A stretch of DNA of 64,000 nt, from assembly GCA_902592375.1 (NCBI GenBank), contig CACJEG010000003.1, positions 85,327 to 149,326 of the forward strand. The letters run 5' to 3'. The notes below the pieces were generated by a model. The model was not told the DNA's origin, ran no database searches, and worked only from the letters and a program-made list of their open reading frames with translations. Position 1 is the first letter of the stretch; each line of letters starts with the position of its first letter. This document shows positions 53,432 through 63,215 of this stretch, one piece after another. The stretch comes from an uncultured Pelagibacteraceae bacterium. Its GTDB lineage: Bacteria; Pseudomonadota; Alphaproteobacteria; Pelagibacterales; Pelagibacteraceae. Both the position numbers and the translations under genes were made by a program.

Positions 53432-56400
53432 ATGTATATAACTGAAGTTAGCATTAAAAGACCTGTGGTAGCTTGGGTCATGTCTTTAATATTAATTATT
53501 TTTGGTATTTTTGTCTTTTTAGAATTGCCAGTAAGAGAACTTCCTGATGGTATACAGCCTCCTGTAGTTCAAGTTCAAACTGATTATAAATCTGCTTCAG
53601 CTGAAATTGTTGATGAAGAAATAACTCAAAAATTAGAGGATGTAATTGGTGGAGCAGAAGGTATAAAAAATATTGATTCAAGTTCTCTCAATGGAAGAAG
53701 TAGGATTAATATTCAATTCAACACAGACATTGATTTAGATGATGCTGCTAATGATATTAGGGAAAGAGTTGCAAGAGTTGTAGATAATTTACCAAGTGAG
53801 TCAAACCCTCCACAAATTTTAAAACAGGCAGCAGGTTTTACAACTACAATGTGGGTAGCATTATCATCCCCAACCTGGAATGATCTAGATCTTGGAGATT
53901 ATGCTGAAAGATATCTAATAGATGCATTTTCAAGCGTACCAAACGTAGGTCGAATTTTAGTTGGTGGATTAAGAGAGCTTAGTGTTAGAGTTTGGATAGA
54001 TCCAATAAAATTAGCTGCAAACGATCTTACAATTCAAGAAGTTGAAAGAGCTCTTAGAAATGAGAATATAAATCTTCCAGCAGGAACCTTAGAAGCTAAT
54101 AACAAAGACTTAACTTTAAACATTGATAAATCCTATTCTAATATTGATACTATTAAACAATTGCCACTTAAGAAAAATAAAGAAAAAGTTATTATTTTAT
54201 CCGATGTGGCTAATATAGAGTTTGGACCTGTTTCAGAAAAAACTTTATTTAAAGCACAAAGAAAAAATGCAGTAAATTTAAAAACTGTTGGTATTGGTAT
54301 TTATGCTAAAAGTGGTGCATCAACAGTAGAGCTTTCTAAACAAATAAAAACTAAAATCAAAGAACTTAACAAGTCCTTACCAGATGGATTAAAATTAGAA
54401 ATAGCGTTTAACAGAGCAACGTACATTGGCGCTGCAATAGAAGAAGTATATAAAAGTTTAGTAATTGCATTTGTATTAGTTGTTTTAATTATTTATCTTT
54501 TTTTAGGTAACCTTAAAGCAGTAATAGTTCCTGCAGTTGCTTTACCAGTTAGTCTTATTGGATCATTTCTTGGATTATATATATTTGATCTATCAATTAA
54601 TATTTTTGTATTACTAAGTTTTATTCTAGCAATTGGTATAATCACTGATGACTCTGTGATCATGACAGATGCAATTTATACAAGAATTGAAAACGGTGAA
54701 ACACCATTAGTGGCTGCATACAAAGGTTCTAAACAAATTACATTTGCAATTATTGCAACTACTTTAATTCTTATAGCAGTATTTTTACCTTTAATTTTTA
54801 TTAAAGGAATATCAGGAACTTTATTTCAAGAAACAGCAATAGCCTTATCTTTTTCAATTGTTGTATCTTCTTTTGTCGCATTAACATTATCTCCAATGTT
54901 AGGAAGTAAATTTTTAAACAAAAAAGAAAAAATTAATTTCTTTGTAAAAAAATTCAATAATGGATTCAAATCTTTTACAGGATTTTATGTAAACTCTCTT
55001 AAATATTGGGTGAATAAACAAAAAACTATTTCAATATTTATAATTTTAATTGTTGCTGCCTCAGCTTATTTATTTAGTTTTTCTAAAAAAGAATTGATAC
55101 CAGTTGAAGATAGAGGCGCTTATTTAATTATTGGATCAACTGATGAAGGAAGTTCATTTGAATACACCCAAGAAAAAGCGCAGATAATTGAAGGAAGAAT
55201 ATTAAGATTATTGCAGGCGGAAGATAGTCCATATGCAAGACTAATAATGAGAGTTCCTGGTTTTGGAAGATCTGCAACATCTTATAACAGTTTTATAATT
55301 ATTGCATTGCTTGATGAGTGGAAAAATAGAGAAAAAGGTAGTCAACAAATACTAAGAGAAGCTATCGGACAAGTGGTTTCTGTACCTGAAACTTTTGCAT
55401 TTCCAATTTCTCCACAATCAATAAGAGTATCTAGTTACAATAAGCCTGTTCAAATGGTTATATATGGATCTAGTTACGAAGAATTAGAGGAAATTCAAAA
55501 TAGTGTCTTAAGAGAATTAAGAAAAAATAGTAATATGTCTAGAATTGAAAGCGATTATACAAAAAACAAACCCGAGGTTAAATTAATCACTAATAAAAAT
55601 AGAGCAAATGATTTGGGAGTTTCTACTGAAAATATAGGTAGAACTCTAGAAACTCTTTATGGAGGAAAAAGAGTAACAACTTTTAGTAAAGAAGGAAGAG
55701 AATACCCAATTATTTTACAACAATATTTAGCAGACAGAAGAGATAAAGATGGGTTATCAAAAATTTTTGTTAGATCTGAAACAACTGGTAAACTTGTATC
55801 TGTTGCAAGTTTAGTTGAGTTTAAAGAGAAAGGCACTGCTGAAGCGCTTCCAAGATACAATCGTCAAAGAGCAGTTACAATTTCTGCTGCGCTTGCAGAA
55901 GATTACACTCTAACAGAGGCCATAAAATACCTGGAAGATGTCATGATTAGAGTTGCTCCTCAAAATCAAATCACTTGGAAAGGAAAATCTGAAGAGTTAA
56001 AAGAAACAACAAATGAAATATACTTAATTTTTGCTCTTGCTTTGTTAACTGCTTATTTAGTTATGGCAGCAACATTTAACTCTTTTGTTCATCCATTTAT
56101 TATTATTTTAACAGTTCCACTAGCTGTATTTGGTGGATTAGTATTTATTTTATTTTTAAATAGTTCAGTAAATATTTTCTCTCAAATCGCTTTAATAATA
56201 CTGATTGGTATATCCACAAAGAATAGTATTTTGATTGTAGACTACACAAACCAGATAAGAACTACCGGTGTTAAAATTCAGGACGCTATAATTAAAGCTT
56301 GCCAACTTAGAATTCGACCAATCATAATGACCTCACTTAGTACAATGATAGCAATGCTTCCATTAGTTATTGGAAATATTGGCCCAGGTGCAGGTGAAGG

Positions 56401-56554
56401 CTCTAGATTAGCTGTGGGTTCTACAATTTTAGGAGGAATGATTATTTCAACCTTCTTTACTTTATATGTAACTCCAACAATGTATTTAGCTCTTGCAAAA
56501 AATACTAAGCGAATTGATGCAGTTGATATTGAATTAAAAAAACAGCTAAATTAA
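53432..56554 (+). CDS. RND-family (AcrB-like) efflux permease
   Basis: This 1040-residue inner-membrane pump has 12 hydrophobic helices in two halves, each with a large periplasmic loop. The proton-relay residues are conserved: Asp406-Asp407 in GIITDDSVIM (helix 4) and Lys930 in ISTKNSILIVDY (helix 10). Early ELPVRELPDGIQPPVV and VRVWIDP-type segments match AcrB/MexB-like pumps. The family exports drugs, bile salts or other lipophilic compounds; the real substrate in an open-ocean cell is unknown. It overlaps the convergent lytic transglycosylase gene by 4 bases. Confidence 0.93.
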   Translation: MYITEVSIKRPVVAWVMSLILIIFGIFVFLELPVRELPDGIQPPVVQVQTDYKSASAEIVDEEITQKLEDVIGGAEGIKNIDSSSLNGRSRINIQFNTDIDLDDAANDIRERVARVVDNLPSESNPPQILKQAAGFTTTMWVALSSPTWNDLDLGDYAERYLIDAFSSVPNVGRILVGGLRELSVRVWIDPIKLAANDLTIQEVERALRNENINLPAGTLEANNKDLTLNIDKSYSNIDTIKQLPLKKNKEKVIILSDVANIEFGPVSEKTLFKAQRKNAVNLKTVGIGIYAKSGASTVELSKQIKTKIKELNKSLPDGLKLEIAFNRATYIGAAIEEVYKSLVIAFVLVVLIIYLFLGNLKAVIVPAVALPVSLIGSFLGLYIFDLSINIFVLLSFILAIGIITDDSVIMTDAIYTRIENGETPLVAAYKGSKQITFAIIATTLILIAVFLPLIFIKGISGTLFQETAIALSFSIVVSSFVALTLSPMLGSKFLNKKEKINFFVKKFNNGFKSFTGFYVNSLKYWVNKQKTISIFIILIVAASAYLFSFSKKELIPVEDRGAYLIIGSTDEGSSFEYTQEKAQIIEGRILRLLQAEDSPYARLIMRVPGFGRSATSYNSFIIIALLDEWKNREKGSQQILREAIGQVVSVPETFAFPISPQSIRVSSYNKPVQMVIYGSSYEELEEIQNSVLRELRKNSNMSRIESDYTKNKPEVKLITNKNRANDLGVSTENIGRTLETLYGGKRVTTFSKEGREYPIILQQYLADRRDKDGLSKIFVRSETTGKLVSVASLVEFKEKGTAEALPRYNRQRAVTISAALAEDYTLTEAIKYLEDVMIRVAPQNQITWKGKSEELKETTNEIYLIFALALLTAYLVMAATFNSFVHPFIIILTVPLAVFGGLVFILFLNSSVNIFSQIALIILIGISTKNSILIVDYTNQIRTTGVKIQDAIIKACQLRIRPIIMTSLSTMIAMLPLVIGNIGPGAGEGSRLAVGSTILGGMIISTFFTLYVTPTMYLALAKNTKRIDAVDIELKKQLN

Positions 56555-57150
56555 AAAATAATATATTTTGACGTTGATAAAGAATTTTTACATTCTGATA
56601 ATTGTTGCTTATAAATATTTGATTGTTTCTCCACTCTTTTGGCTAGATTAATTACTTTTTTATTTTTTTTATAATTTTTATAGTTACCCCACCCTTCATG
56701 ATAAGCAATATACTGCTTGAAAGCATCTTTTTTTGAAACTTTTAAAATTTTTTCAGTTTTATTAGTATACCAACCAATAAAATCTACACTGTCTTTAAAT
56801 CTTGTCCTAGCAGCAAGCTTATTCCCAGTTTCTTCTTTATATTGTTTCCAAGTTCCTTTTACAGCCTGTGAATAGCCGAAAGAACTTGATGGTCTCTTAT
56901 AAGGCACTACTTTAAATAATTTTTGTCTAGGAGGTTTTGCTAACCAATCAAAACTGGATTCCATTTTTATAATTGCAAGCTGTAAATAAACTGGGGTTCC
57001 CCATTTTTTTTCAGCTTTTTTTGCATGTTTATACCACATATATCTTTCAGTAAATATAGAACAACTATCTGCTGTATTTTTTGGAACAGACGAGCAACCT
57101 GAAATAAAAATTATTAAAATAAATAAATAATTAATTTCTAAAATTTTCAT
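56551..57150 (-). CDS. Lytic-transglycosylase-like (SLT domain) lipoprotein
   Basis: This 199-residue lipoprotein has a lipobox ending at Cys19 (FISGC). Its SLT/lysozyme-like domain has catalytic Glu64 in IIKMESSFD, a SSSFGYSQAVKGTWKQY block (about residues 91-107) and a C-terminal YIAYHEGWGNY motif (about 147-157). Such proteins cleave the glycan strands of peptidoglycan to give 1,6-anhydro products. It overlaps the VanZ-like gene upstream by 20 bases. Position next to VanZ and not far from the murU-amgK salvage genes may be coincidence. Confidence 0.82.
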   Translation of the reverse strand: MKILEINYLFILIIFISGCSSVPKNTADSCSIFTERYMWYKHAKKAEKKWGTPVYLQLAIIKMESSFDWLAKPPRQKLFKVVPYKRPSSSFGYSQAVKGTWKQYKEETGNKLAARTRFKDSVDFIGWYTNKTEKILKVSKKDAFKQYIAYHEGWGNYKNYKKNKKVINLAKRVEKQSNIYKQQLSECKNSLSTSKYIIF

Positions 57151-57550
57151 TTTTTTTAAAAAAGTAAAATATAATTATGGCTATAATTACACCCGATAGA
57201 TTTCCGAATAAATCTGAAAATTCAAAACTTCTATTGGGTACAAAGTATTGTAAAACTTCAAGCACAATAGATAAAAATATTAAGTATATACTTAAAATAT
57301 TGAATTGATTACTTTTTCGGTAAGTTAAAAAACCAATAACTGAAAGCACTATATAGGCATACAAATGATTTGTTGAAACAATAAAGTTTGCAGTTATTTG
57401 AGACTGAATTTTACAATCATCATAAACATAACAGCCAAGCAAACTACCTGGAAACAAATACAAAACAATTAAAATCAAATTGCATATATAAAAAATAAAT
57501 TTATATTTCAAAAAATAATTAATCATTAATAATATAGTTTTATTTATCAA
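57131..57550 (-). CDS. VanZ-like membrane protein
   Basis: This 139-residue protein has four hydrophobic helices. A VPNRSFEFSDLFGNLSGVIIA segment near residue 108 (quoted in parts: P-x-R-x-x-EFSDLFGN and LSGVI) carries the VanZ family signature, with conserved arginine, aspartate and asparagine near the membrane. VanZ-like proteins are linked to teicoplanin resistance in enterococci, but most members have no known role. It is upstream of the lytic transglycosylase gene on the minus strand and divergent from gpmA across 21 bases. Confidence 0.73.
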   Translation of the reverse strand: MINKTILLMINYFLKYKFIFYICNLILIVLYLFPGSLLGCYVYDDCKIQSQITANFIVSTNHLYAYIVLSVIGFLTYRKSNQFNILSIYLIFLSIVLEVLQYFVPNRSFEFSDLFGNLSGVIIAIIIFYFFKKNENFRN

Positions 57551-57571
57551 ATTGATTTAAAAGATAAACAA

Positions 57572-58279
57572 ATGAGTTATTTAATTTTAATAAGACATGG
57601 TCAAAGTGTATGGAACCTTGAAAAGAAATTTACTGGATGGGTCGATGTCGATCTAACTGAAGATGGAAAATCAGAGGCAAAAAAAGCTGGTGTATTAATA
57701 AAACGAGAAAAAATTGAGATTAATCTGTATTACTCGTCTTTTCAATTAAGAGCTAAAAATACTTTAAAAATTATACAGGAAGAATTACAAGATTTTAAAA
57801 AAGTTAAGAGTGCCTGGGAATTAAATGAAAGACATTACGGAGCTCTTACAGGATTAAATAAAGATGAAATGAAAGTAAAACTTGGAGAAGAAAAAGTTCA
57901 TCAATTTAGACGTTCCTGGGATCTTAGACCTGACCCCTTAGATAAAAAAAATCCATTTCATCCGCTAAATATTGAAACTTATAAAGAAATTCCTTTAGAA
58001 AATATTCCTGACACTGAGTCACTAAAAGATACATATGAAAGAGTAATAAAATTTTATAGCAAAGAGATAGAATACAAAACAAGTGAAAATATTCTCATTT
58101 CTGCTCATGGAAACTCCATTAGAGCTCTTTGCAAATATTTGTTTAATTTAAATAACAATGAGATATCTAAACTTGAAATTCCAACAGGAAACCCGCTTTT
58201 AATTGAATTAGAAAACAGCAAAATTTCTAATTGCAAATATCTTGATCAAGATAGAGCTAAAGATCTTTTAGTTTTTTAA
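57572..58279 (+). CDS. gpmA: 2,3-bisphosphoglycerate-dependent phosphoglycerate mutase
   Basis: GpmA interconverts 3- and 2-phosphoglycerate in glycolysis and gluconeogenesis. The 235-residue protein has the phosphohistidine motif LIRHGQSVWN (R8, H9), followed by FTGWVDVDLTEDG, ELNERHYGALTGLNK near residue 88 and the second catalytic histidine in ISAHGNSIRAL near 178. Length fits dPGM. It is single on the plus strand, with the convergent murU gene overlapping its end by 23 bases. Pgi and GpmA are both present in this window, consistent with partial sugar catabolism or gluconeogenesis. Confidence 0.94.
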   Translation: MSYLILIRHGQSVWNLEKKFTGWVDVDLTEDGKSEAKKAGVLIKREKIEINLYYSSFQLRAKNTLKIIQEELQDFKKVKSAWELNERHYGALTGLNKDEMKVKLGEEKVHQFRRSWDLRPDPLDKKNPFHPLNIETYKEIPLENIPDTESLKDTYERVIKFYSKEIEYKTSENILISAHGNSIRALCKYLFNLNNNEISKLEIPTGNPLLIELENSKISNCKYLDQDRAKDLLVF

Positions 58280-58946
58280 AAATATCCAGATTAGTTAAAT
58301 GATAAAATTTTTTTTGGCTTTCGTAACCAAATAACTTTTTTTGGTCTAATAAATTATTCCAAATTTCCAAAATTGAATAATTTTCTATTTTCTCTTTAAT
58401 AAATAATTTTTTATTAATTATTTGACACCCAATGTAAATAAATTCTTTTTCAACCTCTTTATTAATTAAATTATTTTTTAAATTAAAATCTCCCTTTAAC
58501 TTTTTATCAAAACTAAATCTTTTGTTTACCAAAAGAAGAATGTTTTCTAATTTTTCAGAAAAATACATTTTTTCCATTTTTAATATCTCATCTTTATAGT
58601 CATTACTCCAAATTGTATCTGGATTAAAAATTATAAAATCCTTTTCATGAGAGTCTTTAATCATATTTTGAATACCTCCACCTGTATCTAAAATATCCTC
58701 ACCATCTTCAATTATTTTGATATCAATATTGAAATTTTTATTTTTTAAAAAAACTGAAAATTGATCCTTTAAATAAAAAGTATTTATTAAGATTTTTTGA
58801 ATACCTAGTTTTTCGATTAAATTAATACATCTCTCTAGCATACTTACATCTTTAATCTCTAATAAGGGCTTAGGAGTATTTAAAGTAATTGGGTTTAATC
58901 TCTTACCAAAACCTGCACATAAAATTAAAGCTGTATTTATTTTCAC
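58257..58946 (-). CDS. murU: MurNAc-1-phosphate uridylyltransferase MurU-like nucleotidyltransferase
   Basis: This 229-residue nucleotidyltransferase has the signature ALILCAGFGKRLNPIT (residues 6-21, with KRL as the triphosphate loop) and TPKPLLEI. ILDTGGGIQNM near residue 83 and FNPDTIWSND near residue 104 are further core motifs. It directly follows an AmgK-type kinase gene, the same pair that in pseudomonads recycles MurNAc to UDP-MurNAc. The gene ends within the convergent gpmA coding region, a 23-base overlap. Other sugar-nucleotide roles cannot be excluded on sequence alone. Confidence 0.8.
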   Translation of the reverse strand: MKINTALILCAGFGKRLNPITLNTPKPLLEIKDVSMLERCINLIEKLGIQKILINTFYLKDQFSVFLKNKNFNIDIKIIEDGEDILDTGGGIQNMIKDSHEKDFIIFNPDTIWSNDYKDEILKMEKMYFSEKLENILLLVNKRFSFDKKLKGDFNLKNNLINKEVEKEFIYIGCQIINKKLFIKEKIENYSILEIWNNLLDQKKLFGYESQKKFYHLTNLDIFKKLKDL

Positions 58947-58950
58947 AACT

Positions 58951-59898
58951 TTACCTTATATATTTTGGAAAATTATTTTTTAATAGCAACATCAAATTAT
59001 TGAATTCATTTTGCTCTTTAATTCTATGATTAATCATTTCCCAAGCGTATGGAATTAATTTTAAATATTTTTTTTTATTTTCTCTAATAGCTAAACGCAT
59101 AAATATACCGATTATTTTTAAATTTCTTAAAACAGATAATATTTCAAAATCTTTTTTAAATTTTTTCAAATCAATTTTTCTATTTGTTTTGATGTAAAAC
59201 TTAAATACTTTTTCTTTTAATTGATTAGATGTTTTTAATCTTACGTCGTCAATTAAGGATGCTAAATCGTAAGCTCTATTGCCAATTAGTGCATCTTGAC
59301 TATCTATTACTGCAATTTTTTTGTTGTGATACATTAAATTTGAAACATGAAAATCTCTATGAACAAATGTAACATTTTTATAATTTAATTTTGATAATAA
59401 CTTCTTTATCTCTAATCTAAATTTTTTTTTAAATTGAATACTTTTGGATTTTGACAATATCTTTGGTGCATACCAATCATAAAAAAGTTTAGTTTCATCA
59501 AACAAAATTTTGTTATTATATTCTTGAACTTTATATAATTTGTTTTTAAAATTTTTTACTTTTTTATCTTTTATTAATTGTATTTTATTTAAAATTTTTA
59601 TTATCTTTTTAAAAATGATATATTTATTATTATTTTTGTTTTTTAAAATTTGAAACAAAGTTTGATCTCCAAAGTCATTTATTTCTATATAATTATTAAT
59701 GTAATTTTCACTTAATAGAATTGGTGCTAGAATTTTATTTTTAATTAAAATTTTATTTATTGCATCGTAAATCAAAAGATTTTTTAACTTTTCTTTCTTT
59801 GATACTACAATAATAGATTTATTTTTTCTGTTTCTATAAAATTCTCTTAAAGACGCGTCACCTTTTATTTTTTTCAATTTTGCTACGCTTTTCATCAA
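58951..59898 (-). CDS. amgK: AmgK-like anomeric sugar kinase (aminoglycoside-phosphotransferase fold)
   Basis: AmgK phosphorylates MurNAc (and GlcNAc) at the anomeric carbon in a peptidoglycan recycling route. The 315-residue protein has the N-terminal GDASLREFYR loop (residues 13-22). The kinase catalytic motif FVHRDFHVSNLMY (about 187-199) carries the conserved H-x-D-x-x-x-x-N, and IDSQDALIGNRAYDLASLIDD (quoted as IDSQDAL and AYDLASLI) is the metal-binding motif. Four bases separate it from murU, and it follows tsaE with a small gap. Conservation of the tsaE-amgK-murU order in Alphaproteobacteria supports the call. Confidence 0.8.
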   Translation of the reverse strand: MMKSVAKLKKIKGDASLREFYRNRKNKSIIVVSKKEKLKNLLIYDAINKILIKNKILAPILLSENYINNYIEINDFGDQTLFQILKNKNNNKYIIFKKIIKILNKIQLIKDKKVKNFKNKLYKVQEYNNKILFDETKLFYDWYAPKILSKSKSIQFKKKFRLEIKKLLSKLNYKNVTFVHRDFHVSNLMYHNKKIAVIDSQDALIGNRAYDLASLIDDVRLKTSNQLKEKVFKFYIKTNRKIDLKKFKKDFEILSVLRNLKIIGIFMRLAIRENKKKYLKLIPYAWEMINHRIKEQNEFNNLMLLLKNNFPKYIR

Positions 59899-59911
59899 AA
59901 TAATTTTTAAT

Positions 59912-60361
59912 TTAAACTTTTATATCTACAGTTCTATCATTTAATTGATTTAAATAATTAAATGTTAAAGTTATAAATTTTATATCTTGTTTATCAGTAA
60001 TTAATTGTGGCCATTCTATAAGTGTTATTAATTTATTATCTTTTTCAAAAATATCTAAATTATTGATATCTTCTTTTCTATTAATTCTAAATAAATCATA
60101 ATGTTTTATTCTTATATCTTTCACCTGATACTCATTTAATAAACTAAAAGTAGGGCTTGTAATTTCTGTTTGTGTTAAATTACTTATTTTTTGATACTCA
60201 TTTATAAAATATTTAACAAAAGTTGTTTTACCAACGCCCATCTCTCCATATAAAAAAACAAACTCTCCACCTTTAAGATATTTTGTAAATTCTTTAGCTA
60301 ATTCTTTGGTTAACTTCTCTGAGGTGATATCGATTGTGCTATCTTTAATAGCGATAGGCAT
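59912..60361 (-). CDS. tsaE: tRNA threonylcarbamoyladenosine biosynthesis ATPase TsaE
   Basis: TsaE is the small ATPase that works with TsaB and TsaD to make the t6A modification in tRNA. The Walker A motif GEMGVGKT lies at residues 39-46 with the start used here. [20 protein letters not shown] and IEWPQ follow in family order. I chose the ATG at 60361, which gives about 149 residues and overlaps the ahcY end by 17 bases. A longer start at 60391 overlaps by 47 bases. It sits in the conserved ahcY-tsaE-amgK-murU order. Confidence 0.9.
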   Translation of the reverse strand: MPIAIKDSTIDITSEKLTKELAKEFTKYLKGGEFVFLYGEMGVGKTTFVKYFINEYQKISNLTQTEITSPTFSLLNEYQVKDIRIKHYDLFRINRKEDINNLDIFEKDNKLITLIEWPQLITDKQDIKFITLTFNYLNQLNDRTVDIKV

Positions 60362-61631
60362 CTGGTTTGAAAGGACCTTCTGTTCCAACACTTATATAGT
60401 CTGCTTGCTCTTTTGATAATTTTGTTAGTTTTGCTCCAACCTTTTTTAAATGCAGAGTTGCTACTTTTTCATCCAAATGTTTTGGAAGTACGTAAACTTT
60501 ATTTTCATAATTTTTATGATTATGCCAAAGCTCTATTTGAGCAATTACTTGATTAGTAAATGATGCACTCATTACAAAACTTGGATGTCCAGTTGCACAG
60601 CCAAGATTAACTAATCTTCCTTCAGCTAAAAGAATAATTCTTTTACCACTTGGCAGCTCTATTTCATGCACTTGGGGTTTTACTTCAGTCCACTTATAAT
60701 TTCTAAGAGCTTCAACTTGTATTTCATTATCAAAGTGACCAATATTACATAAGATAGCTCTGTCCTTCATATCTCTCATATGATCTGCAGTAACAATGTC
60801 TTTGTTACCTGTTGCTGTTACAACGATATCTGCTCTACTTATAGCCTCCTCCATTAATACCACTTCATAACCTTCCATTGCAGCCTGAAGAGCACATATT
60901 GGATCTGCTTCTGTAACTAAAACTCTAGCTCCACTTTGTCTTAAAGATGCAGCACTTCCTTTTCCAACGTCTCCAAAACCAGCAACAATAGCAATTTTTC
61001 CAGACATCATTACATCAGTAGCTCTTCTGATGCCGTCTACTAAACTTTCTCTACATCCATATAAGTTATCAAATTTTGATTTTGTGACGGAGTCATTCAC
61101 GTTTATTGCTGGAACTAAAAGCGATTTATCATTTTCCATTTTATTTAATGCTTTAATCCCAGTGGTAGTCTCTTCTGAAACGCCTTTAATATCATTCATT
61201 AAATCTTGATATTCATTGTGCATGATAGCTGTTAAATCACCACCGTCATCTAATAACATGTTAGGTTTCCAGTCAGGTTTTCCAACTATAGTTTGTTTAA
61301 TGCACCATAAATATTCCTCTTCTGTTTCACCTTTCCAGGCATAAACAGGAATCCCAGCCTTTGCAATTGCAGCAGCTGCATGATCTTGAGTTGAAAAAAT
61401 ATTACATGAAGACCAACGAACTTCAGCGCCTAATGCAACTAAGGTTTCGATTAGTACAGCCGTTTGAATTGTCATATGAAGACATCCAATAATTCTTGCG
61501 CCCTTTAATGGTTTTTCCTTAGAATACTCTTCTCTTAATGCCATTAAACCAGGCATTTCACTTTCAGCTATTGATATTTCTTTCCTACCAAAATCTGCTT
61601 GGGATATATCTTTTACTTTATAATCTTCCAT
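60345..61631 (-). CDS. ahcY: Adenosylhomocysteinase
   Basis: AhcY splits S-adenosylhomocysteine into homocysteine and adenosine, removing the product of methyl transfer. The 428-residue protein has [12 protein letters not shown] near residue 24, the NAD-binding motif [10 protein letters not shown] (about residues 218-227), the DGGDLT segment near residue 128, and the terminal region with [19 protein letters not shown]. It lacks the insertion of about 40 residues found in many alphaproteobacterial and eukaryotic enzymes. The adenosine released could be recycled or enter the purine genes of this window. No SAH or SAM riboswitch was seen in the 42-base gap upstream. Confidence 0.97.
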   Translation of the reverse strand: MEDYKVKDISQADFGRKEISIAESEMPGLMALREEYSKEKPLKGARIIGCLHMTIQTAVLIETLVALGAEVRWSSCNIFSTQDHAAAAIAKAGIPVYAWKGETEEEYLWCIKQTIVGKPDWKPNMLLDDGGDLTAIMHNEYQDLMNDIKGVSEETTTGIKALNKMENDKSLLVPAINVNDSVTKSKFDNLYGCRESLVDGIRRATDVMMSGKIAIVAGFGDVGKGSAASLRQSGARVLVTEADPICALQAAMEGYEVVLMEEAISRADIVVTATGNKDIVTADHMRDMKDRAILCNIGHFDNEIQVEALRNYKWTEVKPQVHEIELPSGKRIILLAEGRLVNLGCATGHPSFVMSASFTNQVIAQIELWHNHKNYENKVYVLPKHLDEKVATLHLKKVGAKLTKLSKEQADYISVGTEGPFKPDAYRY

Positions 61632-61673
61632 AGCAAGCTTTATACATATAAGATTTTATTTATCAACATAAGA

Positions 61674-63215
61674 TTAAATATTGGGAAATCTTATTTCAAT
61701 CATAGCTCCTTCTTTATCAGTACGATTGGATGCTACAATTTCACCATCATGAAGTTCAACCAAATTTTTAACTATGTTTAAACCTAGACCTGAATGCTCT
61801 CCAAATTTTTCAGGCCTATTACTATAAAATCTTTTAAATATTCTTGATGTGTCTTTTTCTTTAAATCCTTGGCCTTCATCAATAATTTTGATTGATATTT
61901 GATTTTTTCCATTAATAGAAACATCAACAAAAACATTACCACCATCTTTACTAAACGATATTGAATTATCTAATAAATTTGCAATGATTTGTTCAATTCT
62001 ATTTTCTATACCATTTATTAAATATTTATCTTTTCCATCATTTTTATATTCAATTTTTATTCCTTTTTTCATTTGATGAATATTATTATAATCATCAACA
62101 ACAGATTGAATAATAGGTTCAATGTTAATTCTTTTCATTTGTTCTTTACTTAAAGCAACTTCATCTTTTAACATTTGTGAATAATCAGTAATTAATCTTT
62201 CTATTCTTTGTACATCGTGACTTAGTATATTTAATAGTCTATTTCTTTGGTCGTCATCATTTGTATCTTGCAAAATTTCTGAAGCACTTTTTAAAGATGC
62301 TAATGGATTTCTAATCTCATGAACCAAATCTGTCGAAAAGTTTTCTGCATGCGTAACTCTATTTTGAAGCTCTTTTGTCATATCCTCTAAAGAATTTGAT
62401 AAAAGTCCCAATTCATCATTTCTTTTTTTAAGATTTTCAATACCTGGTTTAGCTTGACTTTTTTCTTTAATACGAATTGTGTATGCAACAAGATTTTGTA
62501 TTGGTTTAATAAAATATCTGCTTAACACAAAAGAAAAAATTAATATTACAAATCCTACTGATATAGCTGTTCTTATTACAAATGCTTTTCTCTCATCTAT
62601 TGCTGTCTTTATTTCATTAGCGTTTTCTGTAATAGCTACATAACCAAGATTTATCTCATTCTTTGTAACATTCTTAATAGTTGTTACATTAAATTGATTA
62701 AAATCTTCTTGCGTAAATGTGTAAGGAACCCCCAAATTTTCAGAACTAGAATAATTTTTTAATATATCTTTGAATGAAACAGGTTTTTTTTCATCAATTT
62801 TTATATTTTTTTCCTCAATAGTTTTTTCTATTGCCTCATTATCTAAACTTTCAAATTCAATTCTATCAAGCCTTGTAGAGAATGATCTTGGATCAAGATC
62901 TAAAGTATCAGTGTCACCAATAAGGTTAAGTTGATCATCAAAAAATATTACTCTATCTAAATTTTGAAAAATAAACCTTGTAGAAAATAAAAATCTTCTA
63001 ATATCTTCAGATTGGAATTTTACATCTAGTCTTAAAATATTATCAATGGTGTTGTTAATGATGTTTGTGTGATTTTGAGATTTTTTTTTTATTAAACTTG
63101 GCTGAATATTATTTAGATATATGAATGTAAATAGTCCAATAATTGTAAAAATTACAAAATTTATAAATAAAAATTTTTTTAATATAGAAAGAGTTTTTAA
63201 GTATTTACTAAACAT
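61674..63215 (-). CDS. chvG: ChvG-type envelope sensor histidine kinase
   Basis: This 513-residue membrane sensor kinase has a helix at residues 15-35, a periplasmic domain (about 36-210) and a second helix near 212-232. A HAMP region (YFIKPIQNL onward) follows. The phosphoacceptor His299 is in LVHEIRNPLASL, the N-box in IEQIIANLLDNSISF, then G-boxes DEGQGF and GLGLNIV. With the OmpR-type regulator directly upstream and ahcY downstream, it matches the ChvG/ExoS kinase of Alphaproteobacteria, which responds to acid and envelope signals. It shares one base with the regulator gene. The signal in this organism is unknown. Confidence 0.85.
   Translation of the reverse strand: MFSKYLKTLSILKKFLFINFVIFTIIGLFTFIYLNNIQPSLIKKKSQNHTNIINNTIDNILRLDVKFQSEDIRRFLFSTRFIFQNLDRVIFFDDQLNLIGDTDTLDLDPRSFSTRLDRIEFESLDNEAIEKTIEEKNIKIDEKKPVSFKDILKNYSSSENLGVPYTFTQEDFNQFNVTTIKNVTKNEINLGYVAITENANEIKTAIDERKAFVIRTAISVGFVILIFSFVLSRYFIKPIQNLVAYTIRIKEKSQAKPGIENLKKRNDELGLLSNSLEDMTKELQNRVTHAENFSTDLVHEIRNPLASLKSASEILQDTNDDDQRNRLLNILSHDVQRIERLITDYSQMLKDEVALSKEQMKRINIEPIIQSVVDDYNNIHQMKKGIKIEYKNDGKDKYLINGIENRIEQIIANLLDNSISFSKDGGNVFVDVSINGKNQISIKIIDEGQGFKEKDTSRIFKRFYSNRPEKFGEHSGLGLNIVKNLVELHDGEIVASNRTDKEGAMIEIRFPNI

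Noticed and set aside
61632-61673. Possible SAH or SAM riboswitch before ahcY
   Set aside because: The gap is only 42 bases of AT-rich sequence and shows none of the conserved aptamer segments.
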